A stretch of DNA of 64,000 bases. Source: Neofusicoccum parvum (lineage: Eukaryota; Ascomycota; Dothideomycetes; Botryosphaeriales; Botryosphaeriaceae). Where the stretch lies: the NCBI GenBank assembly GCA_020912385.1, contig CP087209.1, forward strand, positions 496,001 through 560,000, read 5' to 3'. Below the pieces are notes generated by a model that worked only from the letters and a program-made list of their open reading frames with translations, did no database searches and was not told the DNA's origin. This document shows, piece by piece, positions 36,601 to 47,008 of the stretch (positions are counted from its first letter, which is position 1; each line of letters starts with the position of its first letter). Position numbers and translations under genes: made by a program.

Positions 36601-38168
36601 CTTCCGAAATCCCCACGGGAAGAGAGATTCCAGAGATGCGGTTTCTCTAGTTGGTATCTTGGGATTCGCTAATCTGCCCACCGTTGAGCAAATTGTCGAG
36701 CGGTATGGTGGACTTTCGGTCAATGCTTACATCAAGCGGAAGCGGCCATCCTGGTTGTTCTGTGGCCGTTAGCTACTCTTCATTGGGAGTCTCGGTTTGA
36801 ATAATAGTTGCGTAGAAGTACAAAAGAGCACCTAAAGTGGCTAAGAGATGAGAGTCATCCTGGAAAATGATACATCCTTGCCTGCTTCGTCATTCGGAGC
36901 TGCGCTTTTTGACACTGTGCTGCTTTGCGGAGATTTGAATGGGCCAACACGGCGTGATATTATCTTCAAATGCTTCTGAGGTAGGCACGTACCTGTAGTT
37001 CATCACCGAGGGTGTTGTGTCGAATCTTGATGGAAGCGCCATCTGTACTGTCAGCTCTGTCTTCTGGAGACATCTACTGTAAGCATACCCTTTTCCACGA
37101 CTTCGGCAGGGAAGTCTATCAAGGCAGGCATGCTGGGCTCTCATACAAGTGGCTGCGTTGGGTTTGAGCTTTCCCGGTTTTTCGTAGGAAGTAGGTGTAT
37201 CGCTGTAAATGAGGTTGGAGAGGGGTGGGTCCAACACTTGTCTCCGCGGCAGGAAACGGTTCTGATTGGACGAGTGCCGTTGTATAGCTTCGCCCCCACG
37301 AACTTCTGGTCCTGCTTCCTCATGACAACCCGGACAACTACAGTGACTTGATAAGACCTGTCCAGTGCTTAAGCACGGCATAACAAATTTCTAAATGCAG
37401 GCTGGGCGGTTTGAAAATAGCGCGTAGGATGCAGCGTTCGATTCTTATGCCGTATTCGGATAGCTCGTCTATTGAATTCTTTGTACTCACAGCCTCTGGT
37501 ATCTTTGGCCCTGAAGTAAACTTTCCCCTCCGTAGGAATTGCCCTTTATGAAGAGCAATTAGCGTTTCCACGTTAATGTTATTTTAGTCACGCTGGCTTA
37601 ACCATCCAGGACTAATTTTGTCCACTCTCCCAAAGTGATCACAGAAAACTAGCCAGACTTTAGAAGGCTCAGGCTCAGATTGCAAGCTACTGACATTCGC
37701 ACCTCAGCGCCAACAAAACAACTGACCACCAGGGATCTGTTAAAAGTCTTACAGAGCTATGCCACAAATCATTTCGTCAGCCGTTTTCAGAGTATCTTGT
37801 GCAGTCGTCTTTAAGGCAAACGTACAGTCATTCATATTTATTCCCCCATGCCAGTTCATATCGTACACTTCTTGAAATTCCGGGCAACACCGGCCGACGA
37901 ATCTGAAATAAGAAACTTAAAGCCTCATCTGAAGAGGCTAGTATCCATGCAAATGAACCACATGCTCCGAAAACCCCAAACCCATGAGCCCAGACCACTG
38001 AGAACTTTTTCTTCAGAATCGCAGTTAATAGCAAAACTACGTCAAATATACGCCGAAGAGATCAATGGTACGTGAAGGGCGGGGTTGCCCATCAGGAACC
38101 GGCGAAGATGACCCAGAGAACCGTTGCTGATGTCGTAACGAACCCACTTCGATGATGGTAGACGATCC
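36601..38168 (-). other. Upstream part of the CorA-like locus and intergenic DNA
   Basis: Lower-GC DNA with coding-like fragments on the minus strand. A good splice pair, 36730 (GTAAGC) to 36647 (AACTAG), could extend the CorA-like frame upstream, and an acceptor preceded by a perfect GCTAAC branch site ends near 36757. I could not join these into one convincing 5' end. From about 37400 to 38168 I see no gene. Confidence 0.35.
36773..37131 (-). CDS. Candidate small gene or upstream exons of the CorA-like gene
   Basis: Three possible exons, 37131-37089, 37042-36993 and 36859-36773, join in frame through GT-AG introns of 46 and 133 nt. They give 59 residues starting MPALIDFPAEVV and ending in a hydrophobic stretch (LLATLGALLYFYATII) and a short acidic tail. 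An in-frame stop lies before the ATG. The first splice is good, with a GCTGAC branch site. The second intron is long for this window. This could be the N-terminal part of the CorA-like protein, cut short by the TAG at 36775-36773, or an independent small membrane protein. I recognise no family. Confidence 0.25.
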
Positions 38169-40072
38169 TTAGTAGGAATAACCGCCATCGTCATATCCAA
38201 CACCGCCCGGTCCCTTGTCGCTCATGTCATCGAGACTCTTGTATTGACCATGTCCTGGGCGCGGCCTGCCTCCTCTACCAGCGTTAGGACCGCCGCGACC
38301 ACCCCTTCCTCCACGACCGCCGTGCGGGCCACCACGTCCCCTGCCCTGGTACCCACCACGGTATTGCTGCGGTCCGTTGCCCGAGAAGCGCCTGATGTCG
38401 TCACGGTTGTGACCTCCATATGTAGCTTGGCCTTGCTGACCTCCGTGGTGGTTATAGCTATTGTATGCGGCTGGTTGAGACGGTGGTTGCGGACGATTAC
38501 CGCCGCCCAGAGCTGGGAAGGCGTTCTTGTCATTGACATTGATATCCATTTGGTCGTTGTCACGCGGACGGGCACGCTTGCGGTTACCGGGGAAGTACGA
38601 CTCATACTCGCTTTCGCCACGACGCTCGTCCTCCAGCCTCAACAAGACCTTCTCGCCGACGGTGCTGTCAAATTCCAACGCCTTGTCATCCGACACCGGC
38701 TGCCAATTCTGGATGCGGCCGGCGTCGACCGGCTTGGCGCCACGGCCCAAAGCGAGCACGATCGTGGGGGTGGGATTCTCAGTATATATGCGGGAGTTGG
38801 CAGGGACTGGAGAGACACGAGCGGCCCATAGCCTATTCTCGAAGAGGGCGGTCCCAGTAACACGCCAGCGCTGAATCTTGCCAATGCCACCGACTTTGTC
38901 GAGAATACTCTTCGGCGGTGGGCGAGGAGTAATCAAGATGCTGTTTGCAAGGACGCGGAGCTCACCGTCGGGTCTGTTAGGGAGGTTGGTGAGGAGGGCG
39001 GCGCTGAGCTGCTCGGTGACAGAAGGTTCAAGCAGGTACCCGGTGAAAAAAACGGTGCGTTTGATCTGGTATGGCCTGACGCCAGCAGATGCCTGCCCGG
39101 TTTTCACAAGGGTGTTGTGGGCATTGATTAAGCGCTGAACCTCAGCGACTTCGGTAACAGGGTCAAGCGATGTCGCGTTTTCAGCAACTTGGATGACTTC
39201 CGCGGTGATTGTTTTACGCGAAACGGGCGGGTCCGGAGAGAGCAAGGCCTTGTTGAAGTTGGTGAAGAAGTCGCGGAAGGCTTTGGTGTGCTTGGGGCGG
39301 TCCTCGTAGACGCGGATCTCGTCGGCCTCTTTGTAGGTGTAGACAAGGTCGCGGAGGAACTCCTGCTTGAAGGCCATGGTGTTTGCGAACTTCTGGTTCT
39401 GCGGACCGACAGCAGGCTTCAGGCAGACCATGTCGAATTCGAGCTTCTTGGCCTTCACAATGCGCTTGATCAGGTCGGCGAAAGGAGCCTCTGAGCGGCC
39501 GGTCAGCAGCACGGTGAGGGCGTCCTTCTGCTCCATAGAGAGCTCAACCAAAGTGGCTATCTGCTCGTTCCACCAGCCCTCCCAGGCCTTTGGCTCCTCT
39601 TTCTCCACGCCCTCGCCCGTGGCAGCTAGTATGCTGGCGTCGTGCCACCATCCTCCGTTGACGAAGACATCGGGCGATTGTAGCTGGCCGATGGTGGGGC
39701 CGTTCCACACCTGCTTGTTTGGAAGGGGGCTCGCAAAGACTGGGCATCGTCAGTGGGGGAACGGATGGCGTGGGCAGGGCCGGAAAGACAGACGCGTGTT
39801 GTCAAAGTCGTAGACGTGGATGCTCTTGATCTGCTGGGCGCCTGCGTCATCTGTCAGCTTCGCCCGTGGAGGAAGGCGCGTCGACGGAGCAGCATACTCG
39901 GAAGGTCCTTGTCCTGGCACGACCACCTCTTCAGCATGGTAACAGTGTGGGAGCTGGCCTTTCCAGCCACGGCGCCGTTCGCGGCGCCGTTGGCGGAGCC
40001 ATTGGTTATGGGTTGCGACATGCTGAGGTGTCGGGCGAGTCCGGGCGAGGATTTGCGGAGCAGTCGAAGCAT
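38169..40072 (-). CDS. HAD-domain protein of Swiss Army Knife RNA repair type with RGG tail
   Basis: Fungal protein with the HAD domain described from Swiss Army Knife RNA repair proteins. Exons 40072-39898, 39841-39794 and 39739-38169 give 597 residues. Both introns (56 and 54 nt) must be spliced to build the catalytic motif region: IHVYDFDNTLF supplies the HAD motif I, D70-x-D72-x-T74. The HAD fold continues to about residue 300. The last 120 residues are low complexity with dense RGG/GRGG repeats, typical of RNA binding, and a GYDDGGYSY end. Activity as a phosphatase or in RNA repair is inferred from the domain only. Two starts are possible. The first 17 residues are basic and free of acidic residues, like a mitochondrial presequence; a second ATG at 40021-40019 would give a cytosolic or nuclear form. 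It shares a 233-bp promoter with the RING gene. Confidence 0.82.
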
Positions 40073-40305
40073 GCAAGAGTCGGCAAGCGAAGGGCTGCTT
40101 GGAGAGGGAAAGGCGAGGGTCAGCGCGACATGGCGGGGCAGGTGTTGAGGGAGGGAATGTTCGACGGGCCAGGCTGGGCCAAAATCACTTCGCCGTGACG
40201 CGGGCGCGCATCGCGACTTCCGCAACGCCGCAGACCTGCCGCCGCCGCCGCCGCCGCTGCCGCTCCAACACCAACCACCTTCTCTCCTCCCCCGTTGCGC
40301 TGTGC
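40073..40305. promoter_or_regulatory. Shared divergent promoter of the HAD and RING genes
   Basis: Only 233 bp separate the two start codons. The region is GC-rich without a TATA box and both frames stay open across part of it. Coupled expression is possible but inferred. Confidence 0.4.
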
Positions 40306-41361
40306 ATGGACGCTTTCTCGTCGCTCCCCGGACCAACCGCCCCAGAAACGACCGTGGACCTGCCGGACCAGCAATCGCAGAAGGGAAAGGCAAAGGATGT
40401 CGGCCCGGAGCACTGCGTCATCTGCCTCGATGCCATCTCCGAGCGCGCCATAACCGTTCCCTGCAACCACTACACCTTTGATTTCCTGTGTCTGGTCAGC
40501 TGGCTCCAGGAGTGCTCGACATGCCCGCTCTGCAAGACCGAGATCTCTGCCGTCCAGTACGACTGGCGCTCGCCCGATGACTTCAAGACCTACATTGTTC
40601 AGTCCACCAAACCCGCACCGTCGAGCGCCTCTGGCTCATCCACCGCACCTGGCCACTCGAGGCCATTCATCCGACGTCGGAACTGGTATGGGGCACGACG
40701 CTCACGCCGAAGCCCATCTCCAAGCCCGGATCTCGCCCTGATCCGCCGCCGCCACGTCTACCGCCACGAGCTCTTCTCCATGCACGTCGGGACCAACCGC
40801 ATCTCCCGCTACGCCAACTTCACCCCGCAAGTCTTCGCCAGCTCCATAGACCTACAATCGCGGGCGCGGACGTTCGTACGGAGAGAGCTGCGCGTCTTCA
40901 GCTTCCTGCAAGCCGATCCGGCAGAAGAGTCGGAATCCGCGAGCCGTCGCGTGAGCAATGCCGAGTTTCTCCTCGAGTACATAATCGCTATTCTGAGGAA
41001 GATGGACATCAAGGGCCCAACTGGCCAAGCAGAGGACATGCTGCAGGAATTCATTGGCAGGAACAACGCGAGGCTATTCCTACATGAGCTAGGCGCTTGG
41101 TTGCGGAGTCCATATACGAGGCTTGAGGATTGGGACAGACATGTCCAGTATCGTGAGCCCTTGCCCACAAGCGTGGAGGAGGCTGAGAATAGGCGCGCTG
41201 GCCCGTCAAGGTCAAAACCGTCAACTGAGGATGAATATCGAGGCTCTACTGGTCCGGCACGGTCCCACTCACGTGCTGATTCCTATCGAGCTTCACCATA
41301 CCAGCGTGGTGGCCGTAATTCTCGGGCAGAGAGGGCTGAACGCCGTTATGATCCGGATTGA
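40306..41361 (+). CDS. RING-type E3 ubiquitin ligase-like protein
   Basis: Single exon, 351 residues. A RING domain sits at residues 37-76 with C37, C40, C53, H55, C62, C73 and C76 visible. In place of the usual fifth ligand cysteine two or three residues after the histidine there is Phe58-Asp59, so Asp59 may hold zinc as in RBX1-like RINGs. A Ser/Pro/Arg-rich stretch follows, then a helical middle region (about 170-290) and a low-complexity, Arg/Ser-rich C-terminus. The layout resembles Topors/ICP0-like RING proteins of fungi. The substrate is unknown. The ATG at 40306 begins five residues before a conserved-looking leader; the frame is open upstream, but that part overlaps the promoter of the HAD gene and looks non-coding. 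No introns. Confidence 0.8.
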   Translation: MDAFSSLPGPTAPETTVDLPDQQSQKGKAKDVGPEHCVICLDAISERAITVPCNHYTFDFLCLVSWLQECSTCPLCKTEISAVQYDWRSPDDFKTYIVQSTKPAPSSASGSSTAPGHSRPFIRRRNWYGARRSRRSPSPSPDLALIRRRHVYRHELFSMHVGTNRISRYANFTPQVFASSIDLQSRARTFVRRELRVFSFLQADPAEESESASRRVSNAEFLLEYIIAILRKMDIKGPTGQAEDMLQEFIGRNNARLFLHELGAWLRSPYTRLEDWDRHVQYREPLPTSVEEAENRRAGPSRSKPSTEDEYRGSTGPARSHSRADSYRASPYQRGGRNSRAERAERRYDPD

Positions 41362-42601
41362 ACTTGTCTGGATCTAATTCACCCAATAATGAGAGCAGAG
41401 AGAGGCTCGATGTATCGAACTATGCCTCAAAGATCATCGGCAGTGGAAACTTGGTAGATTGGTGTCTTCTGCTAGCCCAGACGAGCAAGCCGGTAGATCC
41501 TTTATCGAAGCGATGTCTTGGGATCTGCTGGAGGAGTGAGTCGGTCTCTACACGGACGTCTGGCATACTTCGTGTGTAACGGATGCGGGAGAGTCATGAA
41601 ACGTCGGGATAACAGCTAGTATCAAGGGACTAGTGGATGAAGGATTGCCTTATCATACCATGGGTTTAGGTCGTTGTGTGGCAGTGTGGTGTTTTGACAA
41701 GAGAGTCTAGAGCACGATGGTTCACGTACGAGAGCAGTCTAGACACCCTAGCTGCCTAGAGCTCCTAGTAGAGGGCATTAGATCGGTAACTACACAGTTT
41801 TAGATGCAGTGGAGAAGCTCATTCGCAACATTCAGTGTCCATTATTTTGTTTCTATACAATCTAGCAAAAGCTTCGTCCACATCCACGCAGATCTGCGTC
41901 CATCCACACCAATATCAATATCAATATCCAATCCAAGCCGTCACTTCATTCCATATCCTCAGTCCACGCTTGAACACTCTTACAAGTCAAACTCACAGCA
42001 CACGCGCTCCAACTTCTCACGCTCTTTTCCAGTTCTGAAAACACAAAGCCAAACCAAGCCTCCCAAGTAGAGAACACGTCGATGAACCCAAAAACACTCA
42101 TGTGCCAAAACAAGACCCTTGCGTTTTGCATGCATGCATATTTCCCCATCCATTCGTCAAAAGCAATTAAGAGTCCATCAAATCGTCTTTTTCTCCTTTT
42201 TTACATAATAGATGGTTTGAAGGAAGAAGAGCAAAATAAAAAGAAGACGGGGAAAAGATAGATATAAGGATGGAGAATACCTAAGGCCAATCAAGCAAGC
42301 ATAAAGCAACAAGCCCAGAAATATGGGAAAGGTGGGAAGAGAGTCAAGGTAGAAAAGATCGAATTCTCCCTTCCTCTCTCTCGCGCCGCGGCGCCGCGGC
42401 TCGGCTTGCTCTTCCTCGCAACTAAGCAACACCGTAGCCAACCACTATGTTGTTCCCACGCCCGCAAAAAACATTTCATGTGAACCATCCAATCAAGCAA
42501 TCGGCCGACCAACCAAACACCCCTTTGATCCCACTGCTCCCCTGTCCCAAATCCATTTATTCATTTCCATCTTGCTCCAGCAACTTCAGTATTGCCATAT
42601 T
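41362..42601. other. Intergenic region between convergent RING and Swi1 genes
   Basis: No gene supported. It contains an ATATCA-type microsatellite near 41908-41932, T- and A-rich stretches near 42180-42240, and a 16-bp perfect GC palindrome at 42385-42400. Confidence 0.6.
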
Positions 42602-45600
42602 TCACCCCTTCAACTCCGCAAAAGAGCACAGCTTTTTGAGTGCCACACCGTCCATGCTCTGCATGCAAAGAGCGCCGAGCAAAACTTCGTCCTTGGGTAA
42701 GGAGTCGACGGAGAGCCGCTTCTCACGCGCTTCGTCCTCGCTCTGCGCCTTCTCCCCCAGCTTTCGTAGCATTGCCAACGCACGATGGGTGATGAGTCCA
42801 AACCCAACATCCAACTGGTCGAGGGGTGGTCTCTGCATGCCGCGACCCGGTGGGGGTGGTGGTGCCTGTTGCCGCTCCATTGCCAGGATTCCTGACAGCC
42901 ATACCAGCGTCTTAGCCCACCCATCTTCAGCTTCCAGCCACGACCGTGCAACACCGGATTCGGCTCCTGGGCACAGACCAGCGAGGATGTCGGCTGCCAG
43001 CATACCCTGGGTAAGATATGGTTTGCGTGCCTCGGCGATACGTGGTTCGGCCCCACGGCCGCGTTCAGGAACGACAGAGATTGCGAGGCCGAAGGACCGA
43101 GTCAGCAGGTCGTAGGGCGGTGTCGAGGTCGCATCAGCCAAGAACAGTTGCCGGTAGAAAGCGCGGTTCGGATCGTCCCGCGCTAACAACTTTGCGAGGC
43201 AGTCAATCGCTGGTGGGAGGTAACGATGGACTGCGGGATTGTACGGAGTAAACCGAATGGTCGGGGTACTGTTTGGAGCTGGGGTGGGGGCAAACGCGAG
43301 GAGGAAACAAAGGATGTTGTACGCATCTTCTCGAGATGGCAGCTCAATCTTGTCCGAAGTGTTGGATAGGAATGTTATCGTGTCTTTCATGAAGTCAACG
43401 GTGTTGACATTATTCCGGAGAAGCATGATGCGAGTGCCGAGGAGGCGAACGGTGTTGGAGACGAATCTGATGACGTTCGGGCTCGACAGAAGTGCGTGGT
43501 TGGATTCGAAGAATGAAAGGTTACGGAGAATGGTGGTGATGGCAATGAGGCGGTCAGCCGAGCGGTCCAGCTCGAAGGCTGTAGTTCCATATTCAGGAGT
43601 TTCTTGCAGCGACTCCAGCTCCGAACGTGAATTTCGTATCGCATCTTCGTAAGATGTGAGATCAAGAATATCCGATACCTCAGCCGCGTCCTCAGCCAGC
43701 GCGTCGACCTGTTCTTCGGCACAATCTACGATTGCGTCCATCAAGTCCTCGCACTTTTCTAGCTCAAGATGTAACCGAGGATCATGAGAGAGGCGAACCA
43801 GAATGTCCAATGCGAAACGGACTTCTCGGCTCAACCCAGACTGGAGGGATAAGCTGATTGCGCGCATGTCGATGATACCCATCTCTTCAACACCGGGAAC
43901 GTCAGGCTTCAGCTTTGCAAGCTTCTCGCCCACATTGCCGTGCCCGTCAACCAAAATTCCACCGTGAGTATCCATGAGTGGGCGAACCTTGGGCTTGTAG
44001 TCTGAGCTCAAAACGACTTTTGATTCAGTCGGAGGGGCAGTCCCGTTCACAGCGGGTGCTTCAGTTGATCCTGGCTTAGGCATAGACTCGAGTGGCTTCT
44101 CACCCGGTCCAGGCGACGGTGTGATCATTGATCCGCCCTGCTGCGGCTGTGGCGTGGATTCCAATTGCCGACTCATGCTCTTCCGATGCTGTGCCATCGC
44201 GTCCTGCTGGGATGCAGCGTTTGGATCAGACTGAGGTGTCGCCCATCCATTCGCTGTTGGCATTGAATTATTCCGAATGGGTGTCGACTGGTCCATAGGC
44301 TGTTGTTGTTGCGCTTGCATCTGTGTGCTCCGAAGTCTTTGAAGGTATTGCTGCTGCTGAGACTGAAGATCTGGAGTGCCAGCAGGCATTGATTTGACCG
44401 GCGAAGTCTGCGGGGCACCACCCATGCCCGGCATTTGGCCTTGCTGGCCTTGTTTGGTTCGCTGCTTTGCCAGCCATGCTTGTTCGTACGCGCCCAGATT
44501 CTGCTCATAAACCATCCTGATTTCTTGGCCTGCAGTCGGAAACTGCTGCGGGGGAAATCCCATCATGTGTGCTATCTGTTGCCAGCCGTTGCTATTCGAC
44601 ACATTTCTGGATCCCCGGTGCTTCATAACGGTGGCGTAGAGCTGCATCAGATTGACAGGGCGCATACAGACCATGGGCTGCGGGTTGAAGGGCATCCCCT
44701 GCGCCTGCATCAGAGCCTGGACGTTGTTAAGAAACGCCGCTTCTTGTTGCTTTGGCGGATTGCCCATGTTCATTCCTCCCTGGTTAGGGCGCATTGCGCC
44801 AGCCATGGCTGGATTCATCTGCTGACCCGAAGAACCAAGCATATTCATGCCGCCCGCCTGTTGCTGCCTCTGTGCCATGTTGTTTGCCACAATTTGTTGT
44901 TGCTGCTGCTGCAGGCGCATCTGGTACATGCGCTGCGCGTCGGCTTGGCGTTGCTGGAGGTTCTGGGATAGCGCGACACCTTGTACGGGCATGGTTCCAT
45001 TGAAGCCTGCAGCCGACATGCCGGGGTTCATGCCGAAGTTCTGGTTGAAGCCCTGGCCGGTCGGCGAGCCCTGCATCATGTTCATGTTGTTCATGTTCAT
45101 CGCGGCCATTTGCGCCATGGCAGGGTTTTGCGGCGTGTTGACGCGACTGTTTTGGTCAGGCGCGGGTGACATGCCCATGTTTTGCTGCTGCGGAAACGGG
45201 TTTGGCGACATTGTGTTCATGCGATGGGCCTGCTGGGGCGGGCGAAACTGCTGGCTCTGCATGGTGGGCGAGGGAGTCGCGTTGGAGGAGCCCTGGTGCT
45301 GGAGGTGCTGGTAGGGGTTGGGCGCCTGGAGGCCCTGGCCCTGGTGTTGGTTGGTCTGGAAGGCGCCGGGCGCGAAGGACATCTGCTGGGGCGTCTGCGA
45401 TCGCGAGAGGCTCATGCTACCGGGGGCAGGACGCGGCGAAGCGCTGGGCGCATCCTCAGACGGACGCGGACGCTTGGAGGGGACGATGGGGTTGACGTTG
45501 TAGGCCGGGTTCTGAAAGGCAGCGGGCGAGGCATTGCGCACGTTGCCGTTCTGCAGGCGCTGCTGCTGGAGCTGGGGGTTCTGGAAGGCGTTCAGGTCGA

Positions 45601-45688
45601 TGTTGTTGGCGTTGAACATGGACGGGTCGATGAGCGAGCTCTGGGAGTCGAGGTAGCCATTATTTGCTTGGAGGGCGTCGAAGTTCAT
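42602..45688 (-). CDS. SWI1: SWI/SNF chromatin remodelling subunit Swi1 (ARID protein)
   Basis: Nuclear subunit of the SWI/SNF ATP-dependent chromatin remodeller. Single exon of 1028 residues. Residues 1-310 are rich in Gln, Asn and Met, including QQQQQ runs, like the prion-forming N-terminus of yeast Swi1. An ARID DNA-binding domain lies at about 315-405 (VNLMQLYATVMKHRGSRNV, then NGWQQIAHMMGFP). A second Gln/Pro-rich linker runs to about 560. The C-terminal half (about 590-1010) is helical and matches the Swi1 armadillo-like region. The start at 45688 opens directly into a typical MNFDAL N-terminus. The gene is convergent with the RING gene and divergent from RPT3, with a 1.3-kb promoter region between. 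Confidence 0.9.
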   Translation of the reverse strand: MNFDALQANNGYLDSQSSLIDPSMFNANNIDLNAFQNPQLQQQRLQNGNVRNASPAAFQNPAYNVNPIVPSKRPRPSEDAPSASPRPAPGSMSLSRSQTPQQMSFAPGAFQTNQHQGQGLQAPNPYQHLQHQGSSNATPSPTMQSQQFRPPQQAHRMNTMSPNPFPQQQNMGMSPAPDQNSRVNTPQNPAMAQMAAMNMNNMNMMQGSPTGQGFNQNFGMNPGMSAAGFNGTMPVQGVALSQNLQQRQADAQRMYQMRLQQQQQQIVANNMAQRQQQAGGMNMLGSSGQQMNPAMAGAMRPNQGGMNMGNPPKQQEAAFLNNVQALMQAQGMPFNPQPMVCMRPVNLMQLYATVMKHRGSRNVSNSNGWQQIAHMMGFPPQQFPTAGQEIRMVYEQNLGAYEQAWLAKQRTKQGQQGQMPGMGGAPQTSPVKSMPAGTPDLQSQQQQYLQRLRSTQMQAQQQQPMDQSTPIRNNSMPTANGWATPQSDPNAASQQDAMAQHRKSMSRQLESTPQPQQGGSMITPSPGPGEKPLESMPKPGSTEAPAVNGTAPPTESKVVLSSDYKPKVRPLMDTHGGILVDGHGNVGEKLAKLKPDVPGVEEMGIIDMRAISLSLQSGLSREVRFALDILVRLSHDPRLHLELEKCEDLMDAIVDCAEEQVDALAEDAAEVSDILDLTSYEDAIRNSRSELESLQETPEYGTTAFELDRSADRLIAITTILRNLSFFESNHALLSSPNVIRFVSNTVRLLGTRIMLLRNNVNTVDFMKDTITFLSNTSDKIELPSREDAYNILCFLLAFAPTPAPNSTPTIRFTPYNPAVHRYLPPAIDCLAKLLARDDPNRAFYRQLFLADATSTPPYDLLTRSFGLAISVVPERGRGAEPRIAEARKPYLTQGMLAADILAGLCPGAESGVARSWLEAEDGWAKTLVWLSGILAMERQQAPPPPPGRGMQRPPLDQLDVGFGLITHRALAMLRKLGEKAQSEDEAREKRLSVDSLPKDEVLLGALCMQSMDGVALKKLCSFAELKG

Positions 45689-47008
45689 TGCGCGGACGCG
45701 TCCATCAGCAGTCTTCCTAGGCAGGGCAACACGGCATCAGCTCACGGCCATCACCACCATCAAAGGAAGACGCGAGGGAGGCCCGGGGGTCTTTGGACGC
45801 GAAATGACAAACAGCGCAGGCTCGTGGAGCCGCTCGCGCGCGACAAATAAGCCGATCGGGATGCGGTGAGCGCATTCGCGTCCGACAGGGCTGGCTGGGG
45901 CGACGTCGCGGCAGGCGGGCGGGCGCGGGCAGCGCGTCGGCGCTCGTCCAGAGGCAGAGGGAGCGATAGAGGTCCAACTTACTAAGTCTCAGCGCGGAGG
46001 AAGATAGCTTGATTGGGGGCGTGCTTGTTGGTCGTGACTTCTTGATGGAGAGTGAGCGGAAAGGCCAAGACAGCTCCCGTTCATTTCGGGTAAGCGAGGC
46101 CACGCTTCGCCGCGCCTGGCGGCGCTGCTGGGCGGGCGGCCAGCAGCAGCGCAGGCCACGAAGGACGGCAGCAGCAGAAGGGAGCGGCAGCAAGCAGGGT
46201 GTCTGAGAGCGAGCAGAGGCGTACGAGGCATTATTTCACGCCGCGAGCAGGTACAATGGCAGGCGCCCAAAACGGACTGGTCGCCCAAGCAGGGGTCAGG
46301 GCAGACACCTGAGAGATGCGCCTGCTATCGCACACCGAGCTGCTGATGACTGCCGCCCGCTTAAACAAGTCACAAGCTTTGCCAGTAAAGATTCGCAGCC
46401 CGGCGCCGCGGGGCGCCAGCCAGCGTTCCTGCGCCAGCCAGCGAGTGGGCCGATCTTATTTCACTCCCCAGCTTTCCGTGCCCGTTGGTCGCCGCGCCTT
46501 CGCCTTCCCCACAGCCGACGGCGCTCGCTGGAAGTCCATGATTTGCGTGAAACATGCTTCCGCCGGAGCCTCCGACTCCGACGGCTGCTCGAAGGCGGCC
46601 ACGCTGCCTGCCAAATGTGCGCTTGGTCTTTGTCATTGGCTCCGTAGTCGCCGCGTCCTGGCCCGGCTGCTTCTGTCACGGATGGGCCCGCTGGCCCGTC
46701 AGGACGGCAGCTGAGACAGTCGATGAGCCTGTGCTGAAAGCTGAGGGAAGATCACAGCGTCGTCTATTGCATAGCTGAAGCCAGGCACATCGGGCATGAG
46801 CACGTGACGCCCGTCTTGGCAGCCATCACATCGCAGCTACGCGCGCGTCGAAGCTCCGAGCAAGCACCGTCACCACCTAGCCTTCGCCATCCGAGCCGTC
46901 CACCACCCTGTTCACCTGCCCTTCCGGTCCGCCTCCGCCAGTCTCCCTGCACCTCGCCGCCCGACAGCATCACCAGACACCCGTCGATCACAGCACAACG
47001 TCGCCGCG
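45689..47008. promoter_or_regulatory. Divergent promoter region of SWI1 and RPT3
   Basis: 1.3 kb between the two start codons with no supported gene. The RPT3 side (46850-46990) is CT-rich on the plus strand, as in fungal core promoters. A CACGTGAC element is present at 46801-46808. Confidence 0.5.
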
